Source: Actinomycetaceae bacterium
GTDB taxonomy: Bacteria; Actinomycetota; Actinomycetes; Actinomycetales; Actinomycetaceae
Assembly: GCA_028724265.1 (NCBI GenBank)
Contig: JAQYDG010000005.1
Coordinates: 62,001-126,000 of the forward strand
Length of the DNA: 64,000 nucleotides
Direction: 5' to 3'
The notes under the pieces were generated by a model, which saw nothing but the letters and a program-made list of their open reading frames with translations, did not search any database and had not been told where the DNA came from. Of the stretch, positions 46,079-55,135 are shown one piece after another; position 1 is the first letter of the stretch, and each line of letters starts with the position of its first letter. A program made the position numbers and the translations under genes.

Positions 46079-46486
46079 GGTGTGCTCCTTGCGAGACTGT
46101 GGTGGCTGCGCTTAAAGTGTAGAGCCTTGTGCACAGCTGGATAACGGCGGCGGCCACAGTGTGGCAAGGTGTGCAGAGCGCCGTGCACCTTTGTGCTGAA
46201 AAACCCGAGATTGCCACAATGTGGCGTTCTATTGACCACATGATGACCGATGTTCGGTGTCTGCGTCTTATGCGTCGTCCACTCAGCATGACGGGTTCAC
46301 ATGGGCTATACGGGCTGAGTTTGTTGAGGAATGCAACACTGAAGGCGAAAAAGTAGCACACGAGGGGATTTTTCCGCTAGATTATCGGATAGCTACTGCG
46401 TGTGGTGCGGGTTTAAGCCTTCTATTGGCTCGCCTTGGTTCTATGCGTAGCGCTTGTATCAATAATCGACTTATGAGAGGTAAAAC
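46079..46486. other. Divergent intergenic region between eamA-like and HU genes
   Basis: These 408 bp show no supported gene. They contain the paired GCCACANTGTGGC palindromes (46153-46225). The HU gene has a ribosome site GAGAGGTAAA just before its ATG. Confidence 0.4.
46153..46225. promoter_or_regulatory. Two GCCACANTGTGGC palindromes, 60 bp apart
   Basis: GCCACA-G-TGTGGC is at 46153-46165 and GCCACA-A-TGTGGC at 46213-46225. Both are perfect 6-bp inverted repeats differing only at the central base. They lie 75 and 135 bp upstream of the EamA transporter start. This is a strong pattern for a dimeric transcription factor with two operators. Confidence 0.6.
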
Positions 46487-46771
46487 ATGTCCCTCAATCG
46501 TACTGAGCTTGTTGCAGAAATCGCGAAGAAGGCTGGCTTGACGAAGGCTGATTCCGATAAGGCTCTGGCTGCTTTGCAGTCTGTTCTGGTGGAAGCCCTG
46601 GAGGCAGGGGAATCCGTGAAGGTTACGGGTTTGTTCTCGGTGGAGCGTACTGAACGCGCCGCACGCAAGGGTCGCAATCCGCGTACAGGCGAGGAAATCG
46701 AGATTCCCGCTGGCTATGGCGTGAAGATCTCTGCAGGTTCCACACTGAAGAAGGCTGTGTCCACCAAGTAA
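46487..46771 (+). CDS. hup: HU-family DNA-binding protein
   Basis: The 94-residue nucleoid protein has the complete family pattern: NRTELVAEIAKKAGLTKADSDKAL, GLFSVERTERAARKGRNPRTGEEI (beta arm) and PAGYGVKISAGSTLKKAV. It lacks the long Lys/Ala-rich tail of mycobacterial HupB, so it is a short HU. It bends and compacts DNA. A good terminator follows directly. Confidence 0.97.
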   Translation: MSLNRTELVAEIAKKAGLTKADSDKALAALQSVLVEALEAGESVKVTGLFSVERTERAARKGRNPRTGEEIEIPAGYGVKISAGSTLKKAVSTK

Positions 46772-46793
46772 GGTGAGTCTTTTGCCGTCGTCG

Positions 46794-46823
46794 AGGGGTG
46801 AAGCTATTGCTTCGCCCCTTTTT
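46794..46823 (+). terminator. Rho-independent terminator of the HU gene
   Basis: AGGGGTGAAGC (46794-46804) and GCTTCGCCCCT (46809-46819) pair over a TATT loop (one G-T pair) and run into TTTTT (46819-46823). Confidence 0.93.
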
Positions 46824-46842
46824 GTATCCCCATATATGCACC

Positions 46843-46873
46843 AACGTTGGGTTAAAGGACAAAAAGTGTGTCT
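46843..46873 (+). repeat. Solo IS-end-like sequence, left boundary of the accessory segment
   Basis: AACGTTGGGTTAAAGGAC followed by AAAAAGTGTGTCT matches, in inverted orientation and with two bases difference in a G run, the sequence at 55989-56020 beside the IS1249-like transposase remnant. Similarity ends abruptly on the inner side. It is probably a leftover terminal repeat of the same or a related insertion sequence. Confidence 0.55.
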
Positions 46874-46919
46874 GGGTCGGGCGTGTCGCACAGTGTTTTT
46901 AGTGTGTGGTGTGTCCGGC

Positions 46920-47099
46920 CTAGCCGTTGTGGATGGTGAGGTTGTCTTCTTCCGGGAGCCATCCGCGCACAGCACGCTGGCCGACGCCGATACGCGCGTC
47001 GAGCTCAGGAAGCAGACCCTTTTGCAGGTAGGAGCGAACCGTGCCTGGCTCGACGCCGATACGCTCTGCGAATTCTTTCACACCCAAGTACTCGATCAC
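46920..47099 (-). CDS. Small helix-turn-helix protein (excisionase/MerR-like)
   Basis: The minus strand encodes 59 residues starting at a GTG (47099) with AAGGAG six bases upstream: YLGVKEFAERIGVEPGTVRS, then a YLQKGLLPELDARI wing and RAVRGWLPEEDN. This is the compact winged helix-turn-helix of actinobacterial excisionase-like proteins, in which the helix-turn-helix is followed by KGLLPxPDA and GWLP. It should bind DNA; the target is unknown. It lies just inside the IS-end-like sequence at 46843. Confidence 0.85.
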   Translation of the reverse strand: MIEYLGVKEFAERIGVEPGTVRSYLQKGLLPELDARIGVGQRAVRGWLPEEDNLTIHNG

Positions 47100-47346
47100 T
47101 GACGCTCCTTTACGGCAATCACAACGTCTGACGCTCTTGCGCCGTCTACGAGCAGTCTATCTACAACGACGTCTAGGCTCTTCTCAATCGTGGTTTATTC
47201 ATGCTTGGTGTTCGGCCTCTGGCTAGCCGCACAAATCTGTGCGCGCGCCGTAAAATGCGCTTGGGGTGGGCGCGCATCATTCCACTTGCCCATTGTCGTC
47301 GTCCTCCATTCGAATCTGAATTTATCAACGGGGAAAGAAGAGACCA

Positions 47347-47584
47347 ATGGCTTTACCTCACGGATATGTCATCGACGACGAGGACGACGATCCCAGCGCG
47401 CGCGTGGGACGTCTCCGATGAAGATCCGAATGCGGACTCTGGGCCAATGGTGACGTTTGATCGCGAGCATGTGTTCAGCCTTTTTGCCGATTTTCCGGAG
47501 CGCTTCACTCCAGAGCAGATCAAGATTCTTTAGGAAGAACGTCCATTTTGGTTTGATTTCCTCAAAGCGCGCCTTCGATCGTGA
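47347..47584 (+). pseudogene. Decayed small acidic protein, one frameshift and one nonsense codon
   Basis: A start ATG at 47347 gives MALPHGYVIDDEDDDPSAR, then a frame change near the GCGCGCG run (about 47397-47403) is needed to continue AWDVSDEDPNADSGPMVTFD and FSLFADFPERFTPEQIKIL. An in-frame TAG at 47531 is followed in the same frame by EERPFWFDFLKARLRS and a stop. The joined 79-residue product looks coherent and coding, so this is probably an inactivated gene. I cannot name the family. Slippage or readthrough are less likely alternatives. Confidence 0.6.
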
Positions 47585-48195
47585 GCTCGTGGAGGTATAC
47601 CACTTCTTCGGGAAGCCAGTTGTAAGCGTGCTAGCTACTGGGAGTAAAGACCAATTAGGTTTGCATTAAACCTGAAGCAGTTGCATATCGCTTGTGACAA
47701 CTGCTCTGTTAATCGAACGCTCGCAATCGCAGATCAGTAATTGCGCAACGCGGGACTTTCAACGCGGTGGTTGGCGAGAACAATCGAAACCCTACGCAGT
47801 TGCGTGGCGCTGTTCTTTGCAACGAGTTTTGTAGGCTCAAGAAGCTCGCAACGCATTAGACTTGATATGCTTTTTGGCCTTGGCCCAATTGGCTAGCACC
47901 CAGAAGGCTAAGTTTGCCTCGCAGGGAGGCATCTTATGGTGCATTAAGATGCACTGAATACACGTGTGTTGCTTCCCTAGCTGCAAGGCGGTCAAGGGGA
48001 GCAACACTTTTCGGTCTACAGGACAGCAGGATTCGCGCTCCCTCAACAAGGTGAAAATATTCGCGGGAAACTCTTTCACGAAGTGAGAACGACAATTATC
48101 ACGAACAAACAAATCTACGTGCTGATGTGTGCCTTTGTTTCGTTTCTCATCTTGCTCTGGGTGAGGACATAAATCCGGGGGGTCGTCGAGCTGGG
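47585..48195. other. Gene-poor stretch in the accessory segment
   Basis: About 600 bp without a convincing gene. A minus-strand open frame at 47837-48112 (91 codons, Cys-rich, with LGKQHTCIQCILMHHKMPPC) has no recognisable fold or ribosome site and may be a relic. A small perfect stem GCCTC-GCAGG-GAGGC occurs near 47920-47935. Confidence 0.4.
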
Positions 48196-48516
48196 CTACG
48201 TTGACGAGCTTTTCTTGTACTTCAAGATAAGGTCGCGGATTGATAGTAACGTGGCGTTCGCGTTTGCAACTGTAAAGAACACAACGTTGTGCCGGATAAG
48301 CGTCTCAAGTTCTCATTTGTTGCGGAGAATCCGAGAATCCTTTGTCAGGACGGCCCACTTCTTTTCGCCACACAGAGCAAGCCATTCCACGTCTTTGACC
48401 GAAGGCGCCCGATCGACATAAACATCTCTCATTGTCACAATGTCGAGGTCAGCAGCGCGAAGTCCTGCAACAATCGTCTTGGAGTCCAAACAGCGATCGA
48501 TAAAAAACGTCGGCAT
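48196..48516 (-). pseudogene. PIN-like toxin (VapC45 type) truncated by an in-frame stop
   Basis: The frame begins PTFFIDRCLDSKTIVAGL (first PIN Asp), continues DIVTMRDVYVD and VEWLALCGEKKWAVLTKDSRI (conserved TKD), then meets a TGA at 48313-48315. The same frame continues ELETLIRHNVVFFTVANANA and ends at 48196. A typical DUF5615/PIN_10 toxin is 110-140 residues, so the stop removes the last acidic site. It is 10 bp downstream of an intact antitoxin-like gene. It is probably a dead ribonuclease toxin. Confidence 0.75.
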
Positions 48517-48526
48517 GGCAGAGCAC

Positions 48527-49207
48527 CTAGGCTGCTAAGGCAAGACTTCTTACGGTTTCGGTGTTGATCCCAAACTCTGAGGCAATGGTGTCCATGTCGT
48601 CACCTGCCGTAAGATATCCGATCACGTCGTCCACACGCATTCCATTTTCAGCGAGTGTTGGCATACCTGCGTTCATCAGTGGGTCGACGAACACGCTCAC
48701 GCCTCCGTACAGCTCATCCAGCATGATACGTTCTGGTATCTCTGATCCATCGGAGAATTGGATCCTATTGAGGAACGGTTCAATGATTGGCGTGATAACT
48801 TGCTGTCCATTTCTCGCAACAAGAAGTTTCCTGGCTTCGCCGTCCTCGTGCTCCGCATACTCGTAGAGAATCTCGGCTCCGTCGGTGTAAAGACGCCGAG
48901 AGAGCAGGATATGTGCAATACCAAGTTTCTCGCGGAGAACCTCGAATGCCGGCCGAATACGGCGCATACTGACGCCTGTCTTCTTGAATCCTTGGAGGAC
49001 GCTAGCTTCAGCGAGGCCAACAAAGGGAATCGAGGGATCTCGACGTTCGGCATCAACGCGGCTAATGATAGGCATACTGTTATGAAGCGATGACGCCCAG
49101 TACGCGGTGGTGCGGCGCGGAAATTTCATAATCTGATCCACTTCGGACATCTGGTAAAGTCCCTCAGAATAAACCCGACTGCGCATTTGATCGATGGTGT
49201 CCGTCAT
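48527..49207 (-). CDS. DUF433-domain antitoxin (VapB45-like)
   Basis: The 226-residue protein combines a MerR-like start (YQMSEVDQIMKFPRRTTAYW) with a central region (IPFVGLAEASVLQGFKKTGVSMRRIRPAFEVLREKLG) and a C-terminal DUF433 domain (RVDDVIGYLTAGDDMDTIASEFGINTETVRSLALA). This is the layout of M. tuberculosis VapB45 (Rv2018). The start ATG 49207 follows GAAGGAGGA. It would neutralise and autoregulate the PIN toxin encoded just downstream, which is broken here. Confidence 0.85.
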   Translation of the reverse strand: MTDTIDQMRSRVYSEGLYQMSEVDQIMKFPRRTTAYWASSLHNSMPIISRVDAERRDPSIPFVGLAEASVLQGFKKTGVSMRRIRPAFEVLREKLGIAHILLSRRLYTDGAEILYEYAEHEDGEARKLLVARNGQQVITPIIEPFLNRIQFSDGSEIPERIMLDELYGGVSVFVDPLMNAGMPTLAENGMRVDDVIGYLTAGDDMDTIASEFGINTETVRSLALAA

Positions 49208-49467
49208 TGGTTCCTCCTTCCCTCGCTTTGTTAGCCTACTCGGAACGTCTCGCTACGCAGTACTGATTTTCTCGATGTTGCGAAACTCGTATTAGTTTCT
49301 CTCTCGACGTCAGTCCAAGGTGCCCCACTTTGCATCCCCAGCGACCCAGCTGTATGTGAAGTAACGCACACGGCAGGTATGGGCAACGTTTGTGTAAATC
49401 CAGGTCACTGAAAAATAACTGTGGCTACGATGAAATCGCAAGTGTCATTAGGAAAAAGGATTTGCAT

Positions 49468-51624
49468 ATGACTCAAACCCGGCTTCGTCGCACCGCCAGC
49501 GCGGGCGCGGCATTCACACTTTTCATGATGGGCGCAGCAGCGTTTGCGGCGCCTGCACAGGCAGCCGATGGCGACGTCGCAATCGACTTTGCCGTTATTT
49601 CGGATTTCCACGGTCACATCGAAAATGCGGCTGCCTTGGACTATCAAATCAAAAAGATGAAGGGAGCGAATCCGCAAACTCGCTTCATCTCCGTGGGCGA
49701 CAACGTGGGTGGCTCCGCGTACGTCTCTGCCGTTGACAACGACAACCCCACGATGGACATCCTCAAGGCGATGGGCTTGGAGCTGACGGCGTCGGGCAAC
49801 CACGAGATGGACAAGGGATATAGTGACCTCACCAGTAGGATTCAGCCGAGGCTTGGCATCCCCGTGCTGCTGGCCAACGCGACCGGTACCGACGCTCAAG
49901 CCACGCCGCCTTACGTGATCGAAGACTATGACGGGAAGCGGGTCGCTTTTGTCGGCGCTCTGACCAGTGAAATAAAGACGCTCGTCGCCCCGTCGGCAAT
50001 CGCTGGGCTCACGTTCTCGGATCCGGTGGCTACCGTCGACAAGATTGCCGCGCAGCTGAAGGATGGCGATCCGTCCAATGGCGAGGCCGACGCCGTCGTC
50101 GCGCTGGTGCACGCGGATCTGAGCACGGTCAACAAGCTTGGCTCGAATGTGGATTTGGCTTTCGGTGGCCACACGCACACGCCGCAGACGGGCCACACCG
50201 CGTCGGGCGCGCCAACGTGTGAGCCGGTCAATTATGGCACGGCTTTCGTGCAGGCAAACCTCACCTTCGCGGCCGACGGCAATGTGACCGCGAGCTGCAA
50301 CCTGTCGGATAAAGTGGATCCCGCTAACGGCGAGACGCCAGAAATCAAGGCAATGTACGACGCGGCTGTCGCGAATGCGCAGACCTTGGGCGGCGATCCC
50401 GTCGGGTACATCGATCGGCAGGCCAGCCGTGGCGCGCTCGATGGCCAGGCTCCTGGGTCGAACCGTGGCACCGAGTCTGCTGCTGGCAACCTGATCGCTG
50501 AGGGGTTCTACCAGTACGGCCAGACCTTCGCGAACAAGGCGGATCTGGGTATCATGAACCCCGGTGGCGTGCGTGCGGATTTCGACTACGCTGCCGGCAC
50601 TGTTTACCCGAAGGACGTGGACGGGCTGGTGACGAAGGGCGAGTCCAACACGGTTCAGCCGTTCGGAAACGTTTTTGGGACGGAAGATTACACGGGCGCT
50701 CAGCTTTACACGATGCTCGAACAGCAGTGGGGCGACCCAGCCGCGTCGCACCCGATGCTCCGCTTGGGCCTGAGCAGCAACGTTCAATACGTATACAATC
50801 CAAACGCTGAGGCGGGCAAGCACGTCACTGCGCTGTACATCGACGGCAAGCTTGTGCCAAACGACGATTCGGCCACCTACACTGTGGCGTCGAACAACTT
50901 CCTGGTTGGCCAGGGTGGCGACGGCTTCAAGGCTCTGGCCGAGGGAAAGAACTACGTCGACACGGGCATCCTGGACAACGACGCGTTCAACGCTTACCTG
51001 CAGAACTTCACGGCAGCCGAGCCGCTGCACGTCGATTACACGCAGCGTTCCGTGGGCGTGGCCAGCTACCCGACCAAGGTCACCGCGGGTGATACAGTGA
51101 CATTCAAGCTCTCGTCCCTGATGATGACGGCAGGCGAGCCCGCGCCGAAGACCGCTACGATCACGCTGACCAACGGCGACAAGACCGTTTCAGCGGAGGC
51201 TACGGTGAATCCTGTGATCGACGCCAAGGGCTACGACGAGTCTGGCCTTGCTACAGTGACGCTGACGGTTCCGGCTGATTTCCCGGCGGGTGCGGCCGAG
51301 CTGACCATCACAACTGACGACGGCACGACGAGCCCGGCGCCAAGCATCACGGTGCTTGCGGCTTCTACGGCCAAGAATCCGACTGACGGTGCTACTCCTG
51401 GTGGAACCGGTGCGGTAGACAACGGCGCTACGGACAATGCTTCCCCGAGCGGCCAGCATAAGGCTCCAGCTCCGGAACAGGCTTTGGCGGCTTCCAGCAA
51501 TGCTCCGACGACCCATGGGCTCGCCCGCACTGGTGCGTCAGTTTACGGCTTGACGCTCGCGTCCTTGCTCATGCTGCTCGGTGGGACTGGTGTGGCTGCA
51601 GCGGCTCGCCGCGAACGGCGGTAG
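49468..51624 (+). CDS. Cell-wall-anchored 5'-nucleotidase / UDP-sugar hydrolase
   Basis: The 718-residue exported enzyme releases phosphate from extracellular nucleotides. Signal peptide: residues 1-33 (AGAAFTLFMMGAAAFAAPAQA). Metallophosphoesterase domain: ISDFHGHIENAAA, FISVGDNVGGSA, TASGNHEMDKGY and LAFGGHTHTPQTG. The 5'-nucleotidase C-terminal domain follows: GAMN-like LGIMNPGGVRADF, TVQPFGNVFGTEDYTGAQL and ASNNFLVGQGGDGFKAL. After an Ig-like module and a linker comes the sorting signal LARTGASVYGLTLASLLMLL plus an RRERR tail. The start has AAAAAGGA ahead. Base composition is visibly GC-richer than neighbours. It converges on the DNase gene with a shared terminator. Confidence 0.95.
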   Translation: MTQTRLRRTASAGAAFTLFMMGAAAFAAPAQAADGDVAIDFAVISDFHGHIENAAALDYQIKKMKGANPQTRFISVGDNVGGSAYVSAVDNDNPTMDILKAMGLELTASGNHEMDKGYSDLTSRIQPRLGIPVLLANATGTDAQATPPYVIEDYDGKRVAFVGALTSEIKTLVAPSAIAGLTFSDPVATVDKIAAQLKDGDPSNGEADAVVALVHADLSTVNKLGSNVDLAFGGHTHTPQTGHTASGAPTCEPVNYGTAFVQANLTFAADGNVTASCNLSDKVDPANGETPEIKAMYDAAVANAQTLGGDPVGYIDRQASRGALDGQAPGSNRGTESAAGNLIAEGFYQYGQTFANKADLGIMNPGGVRADFDYAAGTVYPKDVDGLVTKGESNTVQPFGNVFGTEDYTGAQLYTMLEQQWGDPAASHPMLRLGLSSNVQYVYNPNAEAGKHVTALYIDGKLVPNDDSATYTVASNNFLVGQGGDGFKALAEGKNYVDTGILDNDAFNAYLQNFTAAEPLHVDYTQRSVGVASYPTKVTAGDTVTFKLSSLMMTAGEPAPKTATITLTNGDKTVSAEATVNPVIDAKGYDESGLATVTLTVPADFPAGAAELTITTDDGTTSPAPSITVLAASTAKNPTDGATPGGTGAVDNGATDNASPSGQHKAPAPEQALAASSNAPTTHGLARTGASVYGLTLASLLMLLGGTGVAAAARRERR

Positions 51625-51732
51625 TGCAAGCGGTTCTAACTGGTACGGTTCGTAGCTGCTTGTCGGTCTTGACTGCTATGGTCTGAAGCCGAGAACACTA
51701 GTTATCTTGAAACGTTTTTATCGCATAAACAT

Positions 51733-51762
51733 TGAGGGCTGAAGCTTTTGCTTCAGCCCTCA
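51733..51762. terminator. Bidirectional terminator between the nucleotidase and DNase genes
   Basis: TGAGGGCTGAAGC (51733-51745) and GCTTCAGCCCTCA (51750-51762) form a perfect 13-bp stem around TTTT, centred between two converging stops. Confidence 0.85.
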
Positions 51763-51833
51763 TGCTGTGAGGCGTTCTAGATTTTCGTCACGTGCGACGG
51801 ATTTCTTGGGACGCTTCGTTCATCGACGGTGCT

Positions 51834-54800
51834 TTAGTGCTTGTGGCGCGACGCTATGGTTGCGCCAGCTCCGAGCATCAGCAAGACAGCAGCAAAACCG
51901 GCGAATGCAGTGACGTCAGCACCGGTTCGTGCCAGCTTCTGTGGCATTCTGGCGCCCGTACGCGTCGTGCTTTGCGGCGCGCTAATTGCGGTTCCAGCTT
52001 TCGCATGTTCGCCCGCGATCGCCGATGGCTGCTTGATGTTGTTGTCCGTGCTGCTGCTATCGCCCGGAGTAGCGTCCCCCAGAGTTTCCCCACCAGGGGT
52101 CCCTTCTACCGAAGCAGCGTCGCACTTCAGCGAAGCCAGCGTCGGCGCGGTCCACGACCACTCGGTCTGGGCTCCGTCGGCGATCGCGTAGCCGTTCAGC
52201 GGCGTGGCCTTCACAGTGACGCTCGTTCCGTACTCGTATTCGAACGCTCCAGCTGGCACAACCTTGCCGTTTACGGTGTACTCAACGTTGTCCGAAGCCG
52301 GAATGTCAACGGTCGGTTTCGTCGTGCAACTTGCCGGGTCGCCGGCCTTCGGGTCTAGCGGAGTGACGGTCGCGATCGGCTCAATCGGAGCAGCGGCGCG
52401 CGGGAACGTTAGCGCGAACTTGATCGGATCGTGGTCGGAGGAGCGGTACGGCGACGCCGCGTCGAACAGGTCGTCCACCTTCACGTTGTAGTTGTACCGC
52501 GAATACTCGAAGGCAATCGGCTCCATCGCGTTCACGTTCCACAGGTCGGCGCCCACAACCAGCTTCATGCCGTCCGCGTTCGCAAGGCCGTGGTCCATCG
52601 AGCCGACCAAGCCGGAGAACTGGTAGGAATGGCGCGTCACGCCCTCGGCCTCAGCGATGTTCGTGTAGCCGAGGTTTTCCAACGTGATAATCGGGTCTTC
52701 CTTCGAGTAGGAATTCAGATCGCCGATCACGAAGCGAGCCATGTCCGGGTACTGCGTTGCCGCCCAATCAGCCATTTCCTTGGCTTCCGCCGTGCGCAGC
52801 TTGTTGTTGTTGCCCGCGTACGGATCCGTGTCGTTGGGGAAGACGTCGGCCAGCGAGCCCTTGGACTTGAAGTGGTTCAGCACGACGGCGAACGGGTCGC
52901 CCAGCGTCGTGCCGTCGGCGTTCAGAGCCTGCCATCCTTGCCCGAGCGGCTGGCGAGCCCAGTTGTCGAAGTACGTGTTCTGCACGAGCACCTTCGAATC
53001 GCCCACCGGCTGCACCTGAGCGGGCTGATAGATAAACGCGACGCGAATCACATCCTGCTTGTCCAGCGCAGGCAGCTGATCTGCGGCGGGCGACGGCACA
53101 GCGGCCCATTTGTTATAGCCCGCGGCCTTGTTCAGCGCGGCAACGAGCGTGTTGAGCGACGCATCGCGGTCGTGCCCGAATTTCGCCGAGTTTTCAATTT
53201 CCTCCAAGCCCGTGATCGACGAATTCAGATCGTTGATCGCCGCGACGATCTTGCTCTGCTGGCGCGCCAAATCGTCGGCACCCCACGCGCCGCGCACGTC
53301 GCACCAATTGGTCGTCACTTCGCCGCCATCGCGATCTGCGTAATACTTGCAGTTCGGTTCGTTCTGCCCCAAATCCGTGAAGTAGTTCAGCACGTTGAAA
53401 GAGCTGACCGTCACGTCGCCCCCGAAATCGCCGGGCGCGGGCTGCTGCTCGTTGTTTTGGATGTTCACCCACTTGTCCGTGTTGTCCGTGTAGGGCGCGA
53501 GGCCATCGTCGTCCTTCGCGTTGATGGGCTCGGTGGGCTGAATCTTCCACGCGTTGTTGCGGAAATCCACAACCATCGGCTGGAGGAACGAGATCTGAGA
53601 GCCAACGAGCAGCGGGTCGTTCACGTTCAGGTATGGCGCGGGGATCCAGTCGTTGTCGAGGTTGAAGTTCGTCAGATTCGCGGAGGATCCGTCGTCCAGT
53701 GCCCAGACCGCATCCTTCGCAGCTTGCGCGGCGGCTGCCAGCTCGGCCTGCTTGTCGGAGGTGATATAGTCCGACGGCTGGCGAACCGGCTCGGTGCCCG
53801 CAACGACGCCAACCTCGCCATACTGGCTGGTGGAGTAGTTGTTGCTCACGGTGTATGGTTCGGTGATCTTCACGAGCATGCCCTCGATGGCCTCGCGCGC
53901 GGCGGAATCGGTTGGCAGTGCCGCAAATTCGAGCGGCTTCGGCGCGACGACGTCTGCATCTGGCGTCAGCTCGGTGCACGAACTAGCGGTCATCTCGGTC
54001 AGCCCCATGTACTCGCTGACCTTGCCGGTTACCTCAACGTAGTCGCCGATTGTGACACTCGCGGCCGCCTTCGACCCGTACACGAATACGGCGTCGGAAA
54101 TCCCATCCGAGTTATCGCTGCCCGTGCCGGCGGTTTGCACATAGAAGCCGTTGAAGCCGCCGTCAGCGTAATCGGCGGTGACGAAACCGCGCGTCGTCAC
54201 GGTCTGCCCGACGAGCGGGGAGGTGTCGCCTTTGCCCTGAATGTCCGCGATCGTCACGAGCTGCGGGGTAGGAGTTGGCGTTGGGTCGGCCGTCGGGGTT
54301 GGCTCCGGTGTAGGTGTCGGCTCAGCTGTTGCTGTCGGTTCGGGCGTTGGTGTTGGCGTCGATCCGGAATCCTTCGAACCTTGCGGTGTTGCGTCGCCGA
54401 CGACGAAGTCCTTCGAGTTGTCGTCAGTGTCGGCAAAATCCCTGCGGACGTACGCAGTTCCGGCTTTCGTCGTCCCAGCCGCTGGTTGCGTTTCGAAGCT
54501 CTTGGCGGCGCCGAAGCCGACCGCGTCGACGACGTTCGGCTGTCCGACGAGGTTGCCTTGGGTGATAGTTTGTTGGGTTGACGACGAGAAAAGCACTAGC
54601 GTGCCGGAGGTGCCGGACGCGTTGAATCCGCCGGAGACGTCGCCTTCGAGGTTCGTCGTGTGCGTGGCGGCAGCGGGACCCAACACGAGGAAGTACCCGT
54701 TCGGGTCGATCGAGCCGCTGAGCGGGGTGTTTCCGCTGCCCTTCGTGCCCGAGGCGGAGAAGTACTGGATTGACCAGCCTTCGAGCGGGATCGCTTTGTC

Positions 54801-55034
54801 GGTCGGGTTGTACAGTTCGACGTAATCTTGGTAGACGCCGTCGGCGTTTCCGCCGCGGACGTACACTTCGTTGATCACAACATTGGATCCGTCGGGTGCC
54901 GCAAACGTTGGTGCAGCGAACGTTGTGCCGCCGCCGATGAGCGCCGCAAATGCGAGTGCCGCGGCTGTCAGCTTGCGCGTGGTCGGCTTATGTGCGGGTA
55001 TCCCGCGCGCGGTTAGTTTGTGCGTGTGAGCCAT
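51834..55034 (-). CDS. ExeM/NucH-family extracellular endonuclease, cell-wall anchored
   Basis: The 1066-residue secreted DNase has, in order: signal peptide (about 1-46, ending TFAAPTFAA); lamin-tail domain (NVVINEVYVRGGNADGVYQD, about 50-170); Pro-Thr repeat linker (about 226-258); OB-fold domain (LVGQTVTTRGFVTADYADGG, about 260-370); and the endonuclease/exonuclease/phosphatase core (SFNVLNYFTDLGQNEPNCKY, ITGLEEIEN, LNHFKSKGS, FVIGDLNSYSKED, YRSSDHDPI). Then come a small repeat module and the sorting signal KLARTGADVTAFAGFAAVLLML with a basic tail. All catalytic blocks are present. It should digest extracellular DNA and feed the convergent 5'-nucleotidase, which has the same LARTG signal. 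Composition is GC-rich relative to the window. No sortase gene is in view. Confidence 0.95.
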   Translation of the reverse strand: MAHTHKLTARGIPAHKPTTRKLTAAALAFAALIGGGTTFAAPTFAAPDGSNVVINEVYVRGGNADGVYQDYVELYNPTDKAIPLEGWSIQYFSASGTKGSGNTPLSGSIDPNGYFLVLGPAAATHTTNLEGDVSGGFNASGTSGTLVLFSSSTQQTITQGNLVGQPNVVDAVGFGAAKSFETQPAAGTTKAGTAYVRRDFADTDDNSKDFVVGDATPQGSKDSGSTPTPTPEPTATAEPTPTPEPTPTADPTPTPTPQLVTIADIQGKGDTSPLVGQTVTTRGFVTADYADGGFNGFYVQTAGTGSDNSDGISDAVFVYGSKAAASVTIGDYVEVTGKVSEYMGLTEMTASSCTELTPDADVVAPKPLEFAALPTDSAAREAIEGMLVKITEPYTVSNNYSTSQYGEVGVVAGTEPVRQPSDYITSDKQAELAAAAQAAKDAVWALDDGSSANLTNFNLDNDWIPAPYLNVNDPLLVGSQISFLQPMVVDFRNNAWKIQPTEPINAKDDDGLAPYTDNTDKWVNIQNNEQQPAPGDFGGDVTVSSFNVLNYFTDLGQNEPNCKYYADRDGGEVTTNWCDVRGAWGADDLARQQSKIVAAINDLNSSITGLEEIENSAKFGHDRDASLNTLVAALNKAAGYNKWAAVPSPAADQLPALDKQDVIRVAFIYQPAQVQPVGDSKVLVQNTYFDNWARQPLGQGWQALNADGTTLGDPFAVVLNHFKSKGSLADVFPNDTDPYAGNNNKLRTAEAKEMADWAATQYPDMARFVIGDLNSYSKEDPIITLENLGYTNIAEAEGVTRHSYQFSGLVGSMDHGLANADGMKLVVGADLWNVNAMEPIAFEYSRYNYNVKVDDLFDAASPYRSSDHDPIKFALTFPRAAAPIEPIATVTPLDPKAGDPASCTTKPTVDIPASDNVEYTVNGKVVPAGAFEYEYGTSVTVKATPLNGYAIADGAQTEWSWTAPTLASLKCDAASVEGTPGGETLGDATPGDSSSTDNNIKQPSAIAGEHAKAGTAISAPQSTTRTGARMPQKLARTGADVTAFAGFAAVLLMLGAGATIASRHKH

Positions 55035-55135
55035 TCATCTCTCCCATCTTCGCTACTATGCAAAATTAGCTTATGTGATACAAACGACTCAGGCTGACAG
55101 AATCGGCGATGTTTTACCGGCAAAACGCCTAATTC

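Noticed and set aside
47837..48112. 91-codon minus-strand open frame with several Cys
   Set aside because: It has no ribosome site and no recognisable fold, and lies in a decayed region. Noted as a possible relic only.
49405..51030. 541-codon minus-strand open frame opposite the 5'-nucleotidase gene
   Set aside because: It is an antisense shadow of a GC-rich gene: its composition is Arg/Val/Leu-rich with no domain, no ribosome site and no continuity with neighbours.
52431..54581. 716-codon plus-strand open frame opposite the ExeM gene
   Set aside because: It is antisense to a well-supported nuclease with all catalytic motifs. The putative product is His/Arg/Val-rich low-complexity sequence.
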